Assembly: GCA_028023455.1 (NCBI GenBank)
Contig: JAQFVV010000012.1
Span: 13,094,364 to 13,158,363 of the forward strand
Direction of reading: 5' to 3'
From: Epiperipatus broadwayi
Taxonomy: Eukaryota > Onychophora > Udeonychophora > Euonychophora > Peripatidae
DNA: 64,000 nucleotides
Position numbers and translations under genes: made by a program. The notes beneath the pieces were generated by a model, which was not told where the DNA came from, searched no databases, and worked only from the letters and a program-made list of their open reading frames with translations. This document shows positions 1-11,569 of the stretch, one piece after another (position 1 is the first letter of the stretch; each line of letters opens with the position of its first letter).

Positions 1-232
1 CTTTTGGTAATCCGGTCTGGTAAAACAACATATCCGTAATTATTTAATTTAGTTAATAGTTTGGCATTATTAATTATTTGTAAGGTATACACTTCGATTA
101 AATTACCTTTATTTCACTTTAATATTTTGGACTCTATATACATTTCCCCCATTTATATAACTGTTAAATATTTATTACTTAATGTGTGTGTGCCTTTACT
201 GGCTCTAATATAATTTACATATGTATAACACA
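1..232 (-). repeat. 3' LTR (partial)
   Basis: Matches 3452-3678, beginning with a shared block around the words taatccggtctg and ending with the shared tract tgtgtgtgtgcctttact. On the minus strand the LTR starts with TGTGTTATAC right after the polypurine tract, the expected TG start. The rest of this LTR lies left of the window. Confidence 0.85.
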
Positions 233-246
233 TCTCCTCTTACTCC
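233..246 (-). other. Polypurine tract of the minus-strand gypsy element
   Basis: The minus strand reads GGAGTAAGAGGAGA immediately upstream of the TG start of the 3' LTR, which is where plus-strand DNA priming occurs in LTR retroelements. The position fixes the LTR boundary at 232/233. Confidence 0.75.
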
Positions 247-774
247 AGAAAGATTATTGCTTAATGGCAAGCACTATATAGTCATTTAATTTGTACAGCT
301 TCCGGATTTGCCATTTTGGTCTGGGTGTATATTTTTGCATTTCGTCCAGCTTTGATCTCAATGTTGTATTACTTTCACTATTTGCCAGCACTGCGAATGA
401 CTCCATTTGTCACTATCGTTTCACTTCTGTGGTTTGCTGCTCATCTAGCAATAACTCATTTGGAATATTCGGCAATGTTTACTCTTCTACAACTTGCTGC
501 TGGACATGGTCATTGGGTGTTCTGTAGGTAGTGCCATCCTGTAGCCAAATGATTACTATTTGATGAGATAACAGTTTCATGATTATTCCCTCTACCCATT
601 TCTTTTGTAGCATATCCTGGACCCAAACTTTATCCCCATTTATGATGGTATTCACATTTTTATTGCTGTTGTCATTTTCAACAGGGTCTGGGAGCAAAAA
701 GGCTAATTTAATATGCAGTTTCCTGACCATCAACAATTTCTGCGGGTGATTTTCCCATGGCTGTTGATGGTGTT

Positions 775-828
775 GAGTGTTATACGATTGTCTGATTTCT
801 TGAGTGTTATACGATTGTCTGATTTCTT
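775..828. repeat. 27-bp exact tandem duplication inside integrase remnant
   Basis: Two back-to-back copies (775-801, 802-828) beginning gagtgttatacgattg. The duplication lies in the integrase remnant and adds exactly nine codons, so it does not itself shift the frame. Confidence 0.9.
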
Positions 829-1224
829 TAACACCTTTTTAATTATTTGGACTGCCTTTTCCATCAGACTGTTTGACTTTGTGTGGTATGGTAATAAGTA
901 TGTGCCTGATGCCATTATCAAGAAAGTAGTTTTCTATCTCCCTAGTGATGAACACAGTTCCATTATCAGACATGATGGTTTCCAGTAACCTGTGACATAC
1001 AAACACAGCATTTAAAGTCTTAACCATTTCAGTAGCAATTAAATATTTTACAAATCAACACTCTGTCCATTTTGAGAATGCATCTATATATGAGTAGTTT
1101 TCCATTTACAGGTCTAGCATGGTCTATGTGGATCCTTTGCCATGCCTTTATTGCTGCCAGCCATGATTTGTACACCTTAGCTATCATATTCATTTGTTTA
1201 ATATAACAAACATTTTTTGATATT

Positions 1225-1310
1225 TTGTTTGATGTTGACAGTTATTTTTGGCCTCCAGACATGGATGCGTTTGTTTGATGTTGACAGTTATTTTTGGCCT
1301 CCAGACATGG
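1225..1310. repeat. 40-bp direct repeat with 6-bp spacer inside integrase remnant
   Basis: The 40-bp block at 1225-1264 starting ttgtttgatgttgac recurs at 1271-1310 (period 46 bp). It duplicates part of the zinc-binding region of the integrase remnant and shifts the reading frame by one base. Confidence 0.9.
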
Positions 1311-1785
1311 TTGCGAGCTAGTGCTTTGGCCCACACAAGTCCAGAGTGGCCATCATGAAATAAGTGCAATACTTGCTATCGACCTTCCATTTGTATCACG
1401 ACCTGGTCGCCCATCAATATGCATCCTTTACATATAGATAATTTAGTACGGTTTGCCAGAAAGCTGGATCAATGTATTGTGGCCTTGAAACTAGCCATCC
1501 ATTTCTGATCTATCCCATGAGTATCTGATGGCCTTGATGGGAGCTCGTCCAATTGGCTAAGCATTTGCTATTCAATACTTCTGAGTTTAGGGTATCAATA
1601 TAATTTATTGCTGCTTTCATCATTGATTGTTCTTGTTTGTCCACCATTCTAATGAAATTTTCATTATTAATTTGGATCCCAATTACTCTAAACCACTCTC
1701 TCTATATAATGGGAGTAATTTTATCATTAACAACACATTGAGGTAGATTCACTTTTTTTCCATTGTATTTAATTGGCACTTTAAC

Positions 1786-2259
1786 CTAGCCTATTATTTT
1801 AAGTGTGTTACCATTTACAACTCTCGCTTTAATACTTGTTTTCACTAAAACAATCTCCACCTTATCGAAAGACAATTTTTTCCAATCTATCTGTGAAATT
1901 ATAGAAAATGCCGATCTGCTATCAATTTCCATTCCTATTTCTTTACCATAAATTTTTAGTTTAATCATAAACTGGCGTATACATTTAATGTCTAGATTTT
2001 TAATCATGTGGATAGTTGTCAGTTTCCCTCCCCTATTATGTGGCATAGGTGTATGATCTTTTATTTTTCCTTTGTCATCTTGTCTACAGACACATGACAA
2101 ATGACCTTTTTTGCCACATTTGAAATATGCTTCTTTCTGGCATTTGCATTCTCTTGAAAAATGGGCTGTTTTTCCACAACAGAAACAGATTATTTTCACA
2201 TTACTAGTATTTGTCTTTCTTGGGCTAAAGCTTCCTTTGTTCATTTTAAACACTCTCAT
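1786..2259 (-). pseudogene. gag nucleocapsid zinc knuckles and protease remnant
   Basis: This 157-codon open frame carries a complete CCHC knuckle (CFCCGKTAHFSREC, C-x2-C-x4-H-x4-C) and a second one in which the first cysteine is replaced by tyrosine (YFKCGKKGHLSCVC). After a linker comes the retroviral aspartic protease start, MEIDSRSAFSIIS. The family signature there is D-S/T-G, and here the glycine is arginine (codon region 1915-1923), so the protease would be inactive. The frame follows gag capsid (2295-2660) and runs into the deleted pol region. In a working element the knuckles package the RNA and the protease cleaves the polyprotein. Confidence 0.9.
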
Positions 2260-2294
2260 TTTTGTACTTTCATCCGATTTTAATCTTTACGCTT

Positions 2295-2660
2295 GAGCCT
2301 GCTCCAATATCAGCTCATTGGCCATACCTTTTTTGATGGCCATTTTGTAACTTAGCTCAGTTTCTATGAGCAATTGTTGTCTGAGCCTATTGTCAGACAT
2401 GCCCCAAAGTAGCTGGTCCATTAAGGTTTCATCAATGAAATCATCATAGTAACAATCCTAAGCCAATTCTCTCAATGCCAAATTGTATTCATTAATGATT
2501 TTCTCACCACAAAGTTGCTTCCTATTTTGGAAAGTTAATCTAGCTATGAGACAAGAGGGACAGGGGTTAAAGTAATCATTCAACTTCTTGATCAATTCCT
2601 CATACTTGACCTTCTCGGGAAAAAGCACTTCAAAATTGTTATGGATAACCTCAATTGCTC
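2295..2660 (-). pseudogene. gag capsid remnant
   Basis: The minus-strand translation gives FPEKVKYEELIKKLNDYFNP, then a RLTFQNRKQLCGE-like block, INEYNLALRELA, a stop near 2459, and LMDQLLWGMSDNRLRQQLL with a MAIKKGMANELILEQAQA tail. This is the well-known order of gypsy gag capsid: an E-x-L..F.P stretch, R-x2-F..R-Q..GE, a LRxLA helix, then LxDQLxxGxxDxRxxxxLL. At least two stop codons interrupt it. The zinc-knuckle frame follows after a further stop. Confidence 0.85.
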
Positions 2661-2824
2661 TTTTCCCTCCAACACATTCGGGCCACTATTTTTCTCTTAT
2701 TATCTCAATCACCTTCAAGGTGAAAAAATTTTCGATCTGGGTTCTATATAATGGCCATTTAGACACGTGTTGGCATTGAATTCACCCAAGCTGTTCAACC
2801 CTAACGTTAACATGAAAGTTGTTT

Positions 2825-2837
2825 GGTGACTGTGCCA
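2825..2837 (-). other. Candidate primer-binding site
   Basis: The minus strand reads TGGCACAGTCACC just inside the 5' LTR, upstream of gag. It begins with TGG, the complement of the tRNA CCA tail, as a PBS should. I cannot assign the tRNA with certainty. Confidence 0.5.
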
Positions 2838-3690
2838 CTTATTTGCTATGTCCCCAGCTACAACTGAGCAAACTGCAAATCCGAATAATTATTTTAAAGT
2901 AAAACAAACCAACCAATTAACATTAGATCTTTTATTAGGGCATAGTAATTACAAAACACAACAATTATGAGCAAATGATTAATATTCCCATCACCAACCC
3001 AATATACATATATATGCCCAAAATACAATCCAAACTTCCCTCAATCTACAATAGTACAGTAAAACAGTACCTTCACTGCATTATGAGCTTATAAACCCTC
3101 AGAGAGCCACTTAAGGCGCTTTAAAATCATATTAAAACCCGTGTGGTCTGTTTTAACTCTAGTTGGCTGGATTCACCTACAGGTGCCGAAAACCTGGGAT
3201 CAAAGTTGAAAAAAAGAACAGCACTCAAGAAAAGCTACAGGAAAAAGACCTCAGGAGTTATTTCACCTGCTCTTATATATTCCCACGTTCGAAGTCCCGT
3301 TCTCATCTCTTACCCTTTGGAGTAATTAACACTGCTGCTCAATTATTTCCCATGTTCGAAATCTTGTTCCTTCTCTTCCTTTCTGGAGTATTAACACCAC
3401 TGCTCCCTTATTTCCCAGGTGTGCAAAACAGATTTGTTTGGTTATCAGTTCTTTTAGTAATCCGGTCTGTTAAAACAACGCATCCTTAATTATTTAATTT
3501 AGTTAATAGTTTGGCTTTATTAATTATTTATAGGGTATAAGGTTTGATTTAATTACCTTTATTTCACTTTAATACTTTGAACTCTATATGCATTTCCCCC
3601 CATTTATATAACTGTTAAATATTTATTACTTAATGTGTGTGTGCCTTTACTGCCTCTAATTTACATATATATTGTGCCCTTTTGTATGGG
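2838..3690 (-). repeat. 5' LTR with promoter and poly(A) signals
   Basis: The right part (3452-3678) is shared with the left LTR. The inner boundary is inferred from the PBS and is therefore approximate. On the minus strand a TATATAAGAGC box lies at 3264-3279 and an AATAAA signal at about 2930-2936, in the correct order for U3-R-U5 and making an LTR of roughly 0.85 kb. A 65-67 bp direct repeat starting ttcccacgttcgaa (3280, 3347, partial at 3412) lies immediately upstream of the TATA box on the minus strand, where LTR enhancers often sit. Confidence 0.65.
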
Positions 3691-6600
3691 TCACCATCTA
3701 ATTTTTGTGCTAATCTATTAAAAATTTTAAATTTAAGATATATTTGAATATGTGATGTTAATTTTGCTTATGGTAATATTTCAAAAGGTTTAATTAAAGC
3801 AATCTATGAGTATTTGATATGTAAAATTGTGCTGATATTGAGAGAGACATTTTAAGTGATGATGATTATAATATATAGTTGGAAAAATGGCTATAATCAA
3901 TACTGCATGAATATATTTAATAAATAGGTATTTAAAGCTAAAAGTGTTTAAAAGACAAGTAAGATTAAATGCATATGTTTATTGTTGATAAAATAATATT
4001 ATAAAAGAATATAAATATTTTAATTATTGTAAGTACTTAAATAGAAGACTAATATTTGATTTTAATAATATTGGATAATTATTTTAAAATCTATTATAAT
4101 ATCTTATTTATTTAAAAAATATTTATTTTAAAAAATGCAATTGTTAGTTTATTTTTAGACGTTGATAAGCGTTTCTTGTGTTATAAAAAAAAACAGATGT
4201 TAGTTAGATATACACAAACATGCTTGGAAGTTATTTAGTAAAGTTGCAAAACTATTTTAAAAATCATGTTGTAAAATTTATAAATAATACGTGAGTTATC
4301 ACGAGATAAAAATAAAGATATTCAATGTAAAATATTAAATCTGATTTTAAAATATTGTTTTAAAAATATGACGTATAAAAAAATACTTAGTTTATTTAAA
4401 AATAATTTTATAAAAGTTAAAATTAAAATCAAGTAAAATAATATATTTTTTAAAAGTGTTTAATAGATTTAAATAAACGATAAAGATTATTTTAAAAATT
4501 TAATAATGTAATAAATATTAAATATTAAATAAGTCATTATTTATTTTTAATTTTGTGTTGTTGGTAAATATGTAAATAAGCCAGCAAAGTTGATTGTTTA
4601 ATCTACCAATCAAATGGGAAGTTTCTTCCGGTATAAAAGCTCAGTTCAATTGTTAGGAGAGGACTTCGTGATTGAATTTTCAAGTTAATTGTGCTATTAG
4701 AAAAATAGCTAAGTAAATTTATAGACGCTCTAAAATCATTTTTAAAATTACAAGAGTGTCGTTATAAATAATCTATAAAAGTTTTAAATAATAGACATGC
4801 AGTGTTAATTTAAATTTTCCTATCAATCGTCTCTAAATTGAAGCTCAATTTACATGCAAATGGTCATGGGAACATCATATATAGTGAAAATATATCGGAA
4901 ACTTTATACTAGAAGTATGACAAACGCTGGATTAGTTCGGAAAATTACAAGATGGAGAAAAGTAGTATTTTGGACAGTATATAATTTTAAAAGCTAATTA
5001 CTATTGCTTATTAGAAAATAGATATTTTAAAGAATAAAATACTTCTTTATGAAGAAAGTATTTTTGCAAGCTATAAATTTGAATATATATCTTAAGTAAA
5101 GATATTAGAAATGAAAGTAGCTTTGAATACTTGCCTTGTTAAGTCTTTATGTTTAAAAGACTGAATGTTGATAATTTTAAAGGCAAGTCAATTGAAATAT
5201 AATTAGCTAAAAATCTTAATATAATGGGATTATTATATTGAAATAATTTAAACGCTGGCCGTTTTATAAATAAAGAAACTTATTCTTACCTGGATGTTTT
5301 GTTAAAAAAATGCGCAAGAAATATGTGGACGTCCCAGTTAATTTAAAATAATTAAATGATAATTTTTCATAAACTATAGACTAATTTAAAATAATAACTT
5401 TTGAATAATATTCTTAAAAGAACTAAAACAGGATCCTATAAACTATTTTAATTTGTTTTATTTCTTATGGAAAAATTAACTTTTATTTTGTTTAAAAAGA
5501 ACGTTTTCGTTTTTCATAAACTTTTAAAAAAAACACGTGATGGACCGGAAACAGGAAATGGTGTTCTAGTAAATGTGTACCTAGGATTTTTAAGAACTAT
5601 TATGGTTAAAAGAAAACATCGCTGGATTTATGTAATATAAATTCTGTTTATTTATTTAATATAAAATTTAAATATTATTAATCTATTAAAAAATAAGATA
5701 GGTACATTTCTTAAAATAGTAACTAAAAATAATATAATAATTAATTGCATAAGTTTATTTTATAATTAATATAAAACGTAATATGTTAAAGAATGATCGT
5801 ATGTGTAAATGTGAATTATTTTATGAAGCTGTAATTCCGAAGAATATTGGAAGATGGACTGTACATTAAATCATTATTGATGGTAAAAATTGTATAATAA
5901 TAATAATTTTAATGTATTTAATATGTTTTCTTTAGATCAACCGAATGATATGTTATTTTGAATGAATGTATGATTATTTTAAAAATACACACACATTATA
6001 TTGGCAGTGACAGTTTTATTTAAATATGCATAATTTGAATTTATGAAATAAATACGATGCAACATTACATAAAAAGCTTAGAAATAATTATATGATTCTT
6101 TCGTTAATAAATTTTGATATTGTTTTTATGTTATAGTATTAGAATTATATTTATTGTTTATAAGTAATTATTTTATATTGCAAATTAGGAAGAGAGTTAA
6201 AAGTCTATATTCTTATTTTATTTTTATTGGATAATTTAAGCTAAGTTTTATGTAGAAGTTTATATTTGAGTTGGAGATTTCCTGAATATAAATGATGAAG
6301 TATCAATAGTATGGATAATTAGTATTTATTTAAATTGATGATTGTTTTCCGGAATTTTAGATAAGTTTTAGAGGATGTTTTGTAGATAAAAGTTTATTAA
6401 GAAGGAGTAGAATAACACATAAAGTAAAGTAATAATTTCACATAGAAAAGAATCATAGAATTTATCTAATATAATGCTTTATGAATTTGAAATTGATGAA
6501 TAATTTAAATATTATTATTTTAACAGTACATATATGTAATGCATATTTGATAAAACATGTAGCATGAATTGCATTAAGTGAAATATAAAATTATAATCAA

Positions 6601-8500
6601 TTATTTGTTATTACATTACAAGGATACATTAGTTTCTATATTATAATATTAAAGTAGTACTAATAATAAAGTGAACACATACTAGTACATGATGAAATGA
6701 ATAACAGTAATACTTAAGTGATGTAGCAATTTAATTAGTAAAGTTTAATTGTTTACATATGCTACATAAATATTATTTACATAAATTTTTCTGTGTAATA
6801 ATTGAAGTTCATTGATATTTGTTTAAAGTCTAAGTTTTTGAAAACATACTTCAATGTTATTAGTACAGCATTTTAAAGAATGTATAATTACTTATTAGGA
6901 GTATGAGTTAATAACAGTGTAAACATATTGTATTATTATTTTCTTATTTTTATTTTCTTTGTTTTCATAATTTTGAACTGTAAATATTGTAAATAAATTC
7001 TTAGTTGAAGTTAATGTAAATAAATTTGTTTAATTTGTTTTAAAAGTGTGTCGAGTTCATTATTTTGCACCACAGCATTTGACAGCAGATAATTTGAAGA
7101 AACATAATATTTGCACAATGTGAATTTATTATTATTATTATTATTTAGAAATAAACACAATATTTTCCTGATTATCATTTATGAGAATTGATTGACATTA
7201 TTACATCATATTACAATGGTCATAGAGTAATTATAATGCATAATATAAGAGTACAATATTATTTATTGCCACAGATTATTGAATTATAAGATTTTGATCT
7301 ATTCCAAAATTAAGATGCTATATGAAAATAAAAGATATACATATGATTATTTATTTAATGATTGATGATATATCAGAAATAGATAAGATTAAGTTATACT
7401 CTAAGATTAGTATTGAGTATTATTATTATTAGAATAAGTTAGGTGTATTTAGGTTTGATATAAAATCCCATATCATACTTATTTACATGAGTTATCATTA
7501 CTTTAAGATAATTAGAAGAACCTGAGATTATTTAATTATATTTTAAAAATTAAAAGTTAAGATTTATTTATTTTATTATTATTAAAGATAGTTTATTTTA
7601 TTTAAAAGCCATAAGAATGCTATAGAGGTAGTAGTAAGTTAATAAGGAGGTGATAGTATTCTTATGCCATTGAGATAATATGTTTGGAAGATATTGACTC
7701 AATGTAAATCTACTTATTACTTTGTAACTTTACTTCACAGTCTCATGATTTTAATAAATACTTATTTAATTAGTACATACTATAGAATTATATTGATTTT
7801 GATAATTAATAATAAATTTAATTAGAATATGATAATATAAAAGTAATTAAAAATAGATATGTAAATTTTAATTAAGCATTATAATTTTAATTGAGCTAGT
7901 CGTATTTCAAATTATATTATACATCGAGAAGTAAGGGTACAATATATACACATATATAACAATCAATATTTTAAATTATCAAATATGATATGCGATTTTT
8001 TTTGTGAGAAAAAATAAATAAGTTTATTAAATCTTTGATTTTGAAGTTTGTTTTAAAATAAATTACCAATCAGGATCAAGGGATTGTTAATATTTAAGTC
8101 ACTGCTTAATTAAAAAAAAACAAAAACAGTTGATTTTTTAAAAAAAGAATGGCTACAATATATAATAATCAATTATTATTATCATGAAGTTTTTAAATCT
8201 ATTTAAAGTTTGATTTTGAAATTTCAGACACATGATAAATATTGCTGAATACATATAATTAAAATATATTATTTTAATAATAATAATAATGGAATAAATC
8301 AACAAATACTTCATCAAAAAAAAAAAGGCTTTGACCTCTGCTATTCATTTACTTAGGGATAAATATATTGCTTAAAACAAACAAGTTCTACAATGATTTC
8401 AGGAAAAATGCTTCTTTTAGATCAAATATTGGAATATAGGACTAAAATCTTTGGGAAAATATTCGTAACTATTTTATTTTTATAAAAATTATTTATTGTT
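3691..8500. other. AT-rich non-genic stretch
   Basis: No coding frame of interest, RNA gene or recognisable transposon. Low-complexity A/T runs dominate, with an (ATT)n tract near 7128-7146. The only structured site I support is the promoter-like cluster at 4606-4638. An ATGCAAAT octamer occurs at about 4855, which may be chance. Confidence 0.6.
4606..4662 (+). promoter_or_regulatory. CCAAT plus TATA promoter-like site
   Basis: CCAAT at 4606-4610 is followed 26 bases later by TATAAAA at 4632-4638 inside a locally less AT-biased stretch (ttcttccggtataaaagc). A start about 25-30 bases downstream would fall near 4660. No downstream coding frame is visible, so it would drive a noncoding transcript or belong to an unrecognised element. 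TATA-like words are common in such AT-rich DNA. Confidence 0.3.
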
Positions 8501-8809
8501 AAATTTATTACATTTTGTTACACAATGAAAAAGCCCGAAAACCTTGTCAAATTTGGTCTGTTATGAAAATTACTGTAAGCCTGCTGGAAGAATTAGCTAT
8601 TCACACTTGAATATGTATGTTTGGGAAGTTGAAGAAATTCCAGGTGGTGTTTTCTATAAGAAATTTTGAGGCAAGGACTTTATCCCTATTTTGGATTTTC
8701 TTCATAGTCTCTATGAAAATGTCTTATATCTTGGGAGAAAGGCAGGTGAACTTTTGTTTGCATCTTGCAAACCACATGGAATAAGTGAGAAAAATGGATA
8801 ATCTTATAA
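8501..8809. other. Non-genic stretch left of the LINE fragment
   Basis: Less extreme in composition than its surroundings, and possibly the decayed upstream part of the LINE fragment that follows. I could not align it to reverse transcriptase motifs. Confidence 0.4.
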
Positions 8810-9055
8810 TTGGGAAGTACCTTGACATTATACAATCTTATTAAAATAAATATAAACTCAATGCCGACTAACTGGTTTTTACACCACAAGAAATACTTCA
8901 GGAAAATAAATCCTCTATATCACAACTGTGGTAGAAGTGATGAGACAATCGACAACCTTATTCAAACTTGTACGGCTTTCCGAAATATAAAAAACATAAT
9001 TGCGCATAACTGCCCGATTGATCTATATAGAATTCTCAATATTCATAACTATTGA
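8810..9055 (+). pseudogene. 3' end of a non-LTR retrotransposon ORF2 (LINE tail)
   Basis: The frame contains MPTNWFLHHKKYFRKINPLY followed by HNCGRSDETIDNLIQTC. The arrangement PTN-x-LH..., C-x2-C-x-SxETIxHL-x2-C is typical of the C-terminal cysteine-rich region after the reverse transcriptase of many animal LINEs; here one cysteine of the first pair and the histidine are altered. The frame ends in TGA at 9053, and a 16-base A run lies about 90 bases further on (near 9146). The upstream RT domain is not recognisable, so this is a 5'-truncated, decayed copy. The clade cannot be assigned. Confidence 0.6.
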
Positions 9056-10034
9056 TGTTTGTTTTATTTAGTTTAATCAATTATTTATTTAATAATAGAT
9101 CTGATTTAAATCTTAAAGAATTATTAATTAATGAAATATTTTGTAAAAAAAAAAAAAAACCCCACTAGTTATAATGATAAAACTATTTAAATAAGAAGAA
9201 TAAGCATATTTTATAAAATCAAGATAATGATGTTGTTATAAATAATAATGAAACTTTATATAAATACAATTGAATGATATATGAAAACCATATGATAGTA
9301 TCTAGTATGTATAAAGTAAAATATTTAAATCAGAAGAGAAAAAACTTTTATAATTCTTAAAACCTTTTAAATGACTGATAAACTTTTCCTATAATGAAGT
9401 ATAGGATGAAGGATAAATGAAGAAATATGAAAAAATTAATCGATGAAGATTGTTCATATATAAATTGAAATATGGTATTATAAATATACTACAGTTTCTT
9501 TAAGTATTCTTGAAGCTTAACACCAAAATCTTATCAAAAACATAAAGTTGGTGATGTAATATTTTTAAATTTAATTTATCACCAAATTACCATATTATAA
9601 AAACATAATGAAGTACAACTAAAAATCAGTTATAAAAATCTCAATGATTATATAGTAATAGCGAATTAATTTCTTTAAATTAATCATACAAATAATAGTG
9701 CAAATAATATTCAAACACATAAACTTAAAATATGTTTTAGAAATTAAATTAAATGGTTGGCAGAGGAAGGTTAACCTTGATTAAATAATAATTTAGTTAA
9801 GAGAATAAATAACATTCAAACACATACATCTTAAAATAATCTATATAAATCAAATAGTAGGATAAGAAAAGGCAAGTCTCATTATATATTCAAATAATTA
9901 AATATGTAATATGGAGAACTTTCTATGGAGCTTAAGATTTTTCTGCTTATTGCTTAATTTATATATATTTTAAAATGTGTGTATTTGAAAATTATTCAAA
10001 TTTCTGAATAAAATATTATATGGCTAATTTAAAT
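9056..10034. other. AT-rich non-genic stretch
   Basis: Only A/T-rich low-complexity DNA and a poly(A) run near 9146-9161. Nothing else recognised. Confidence 0.6.
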
Positions 10035-10047
10035 ATATTACATATAC

Positions 10048-11072
10048 TGGACTATTTCCATCATGTAATATATGTATTGAATGTTTTTAAAAAAATTTAA
10101 TTTTATTTAAATATTCCAAATACATTCAACTGTTAGTAATAGCACATCAAACAGTTAATGCACAACATTTCAAGAGGTATTTAGTCTCCCCTCTTCTTCT
10201 TGCTGGCCTGACTAGTGACAGTACTAGCATAGGATCTGAACCTGGGTCCTTAGATTTTTGAATTTTAAGGTAAAACTCTAACTAACTGAGCCATCCTGCC
10301 AAAGGCAACAGTATGTAGTAATTTAATCTATTTATCTATGAGGGTCCTCCTGATTTCTCCACTTTTCCTAAGAGCAAAGTTGATTAGTGGTTTCCATACA
10401 TTATGTATAGTCACACTTGAATGGCTTATGAAATTTTTTGCCATTGTCATGTGACCAGCTTCTTTAAATTTTTCTTCTTTGTACTTTTTCTTCTCTATCC
10501 AATATTTTTCCATTTTCCCAATTGAACACATTGGCACATATGGGAAAATACAAAAATATTGGACAGAGAAGAAAAGATACAAAAACGAAAATTTAAAGAA
10601 GCTGCTCACATGACAATGGCAAAAATCCCATAAGCCAACCCAGTGTGACTATACATAATGTATGGAAACCTCTAATCAACTTTGCTCTTAGGGAAAAGTG
10701 GAGAAATCAGGAGGAACCTCATAGATATGTATATGAAATTACTACATACTGTTGCCTTTGGCAGGATGGCTCAGTTGTTTTGAGAGTTATCTTAAAATTC
10801 AAACTCAAGAATCTAAGGACCCAGGTTCGAATCCCATGCTAGTACTGTCACTGGTCAGGCCAGCAACACCTGAAGAAAAGAGGATACTATACCACTCAAA
10901 ATGTTGTGCATATACTAACCTGTTTGATGTGCTATTACTAACCATTGAATGTATTTGGAATATTTAAAAAAAGTTAATTTTTTCTAAAGACATTCAATAC
11001 ATATATTAGATGATGGAAATAGTCCAATATAAAAATACAACTAGAATACCATCATCACAAACCTTCAGGAAA
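10048..11072. mobile_element. Palindromic tRNA-derived SINE-like element, copy 1
   Basis: Two arms of nearly 500 bp (about 10048-10520 and 10541-11040) are inverted repeats around a 20-base centre, with the right end extending to 11072. Each arm carries tRNA-type internal promoter boxes pointing outward: on the right, TGGCTCAGTTG at 10767-10777 and GGTTCGAATCC at 10824-10834; on the left, the complements at 10283-10293 and 10232-10242. A perfect 13-bp direct repeat (ATATTACATATAC) flanks it at 10035-10047 and 11073-11085. The left end is truncated relative to the right. Related copies are at 47290-48690, 47774-48314 and 50420-53913. No protein is encoded. Confidence 0.85.
10767..10834 (+). 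promoter_or_regulatory. RNA polymerase III A and B boxes of the palindromic SINE
   Basis: TGGCTCAGTTG and GGTTCGAATCC have the consensus and order of a type 2 internal promoter, with about 46 bases between the boxes. The surroundings do not fold into a complete cloverleaf, so this is tRNA-derived and not a tRNA gene. The mirror copy in the left arm (10232-10293) is less well preserved. Confidence 0.65.
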
Positions 11073-11569
11073 ATATTACATATACATTTCTAAATATTAA
11101 TTCTCATATTAAAATCCAAGGACACCTGAATAGGACTGGTTCAAAGCAAAATAGACATCATATTGAGTTTAAAGTCGATACATTTCCTGAATGCATAGCT
11201 GTATGTAAACATAAGTTTGAAAATTAGATTTTATTCTACACATGATGAATGGCATAATTAATTATTTATTTATTAGACATTTACACTTTTATATATTATT
11301 ACCTATATTAGTAAATATTACATATTTTAATCATTTTGAAAAGTAGAGTGAAGTTTTAATTGAGCTTAACTTTCCACTATGTACTATTTAGTTTATAAAG
11401 AATATATCAAGCTGTGTGTTTAAATATTATTTATACCTACTTAATGAGTTTCTAATGTATTGTGTCAAGTATAAGTCAGTCTGCTTTCTCAATGCATTTA
11501 CATGTGTAATATAAAATAGATTGAATTCTGTATGTGTTAAATAGAGTAAAAAGCAAAAAATAATAGAAT

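Larger units (their letters stand above)
479..1440 (-). pseudogene. Integrase remnant of the minus-strand gypsy element
   Basis: Pieces in several frames add up to a retroviral-type integrase. About 1250-1390 keeps a HxGH-like zinc-binding start (HDGHSGLVWAKALARNHVW) and about 1060-1130 the core start (WQRIHIDH). At 839-1027 the second catalytic aspartate lies in SDNGTVF, followed by NGIRHI. At 730-921, in another frame, YHTKSNSLMEKAVQ keeps the third catalytic Glu. At 479-736, GDKVWVQDMLQKKW with a later YRTPNDHVQQ matches the C-terminal domain of gypsy integrases. At least two frameshifts and stops break it, and small tandem duplications (775-828, 1225-1310) add length. Integrase would insert the cDNA into the genome; this copy cannot work. 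Confidence 0.85.
1..3690 (-). mobile_element. Degraded Ty3/gypsy LTR retrotransposon (left LTR cut by window edge)
   Basis: The element is read on the minus strand in the order 5' LTR (2838-3690), PBS (2825-2837), gag capsid, zinc knuckles, protease, integrase, PPT (233-246), 3' LTR (1-232). The first 232 bases repeat 3452-3678 with modest divergence, which defines the LTR pair. Between the protease (about 1800) and the integrase zinc-binding region (about 1440) only about 0.4 kb remains, so reverse transcriptase and RNase H are missing through internal deletion. Stops and frameshifts interrupt gag and integrase. The family assignment rests on the capsid pattern, the CCHC knuckles and the gag-protease-(deleted)-integrase order. 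It is not mobile by itself. Confidence 0.9.

Noticed and set aside
10756-10840. A tRNA gene at the A/B boxes of the palindromic SINE
   Set aside because: The promoter boxes are good, but acceptor and anticodon stems do not form and the segment recurs in degraded form in other copies, so it is tRNA-derived only.
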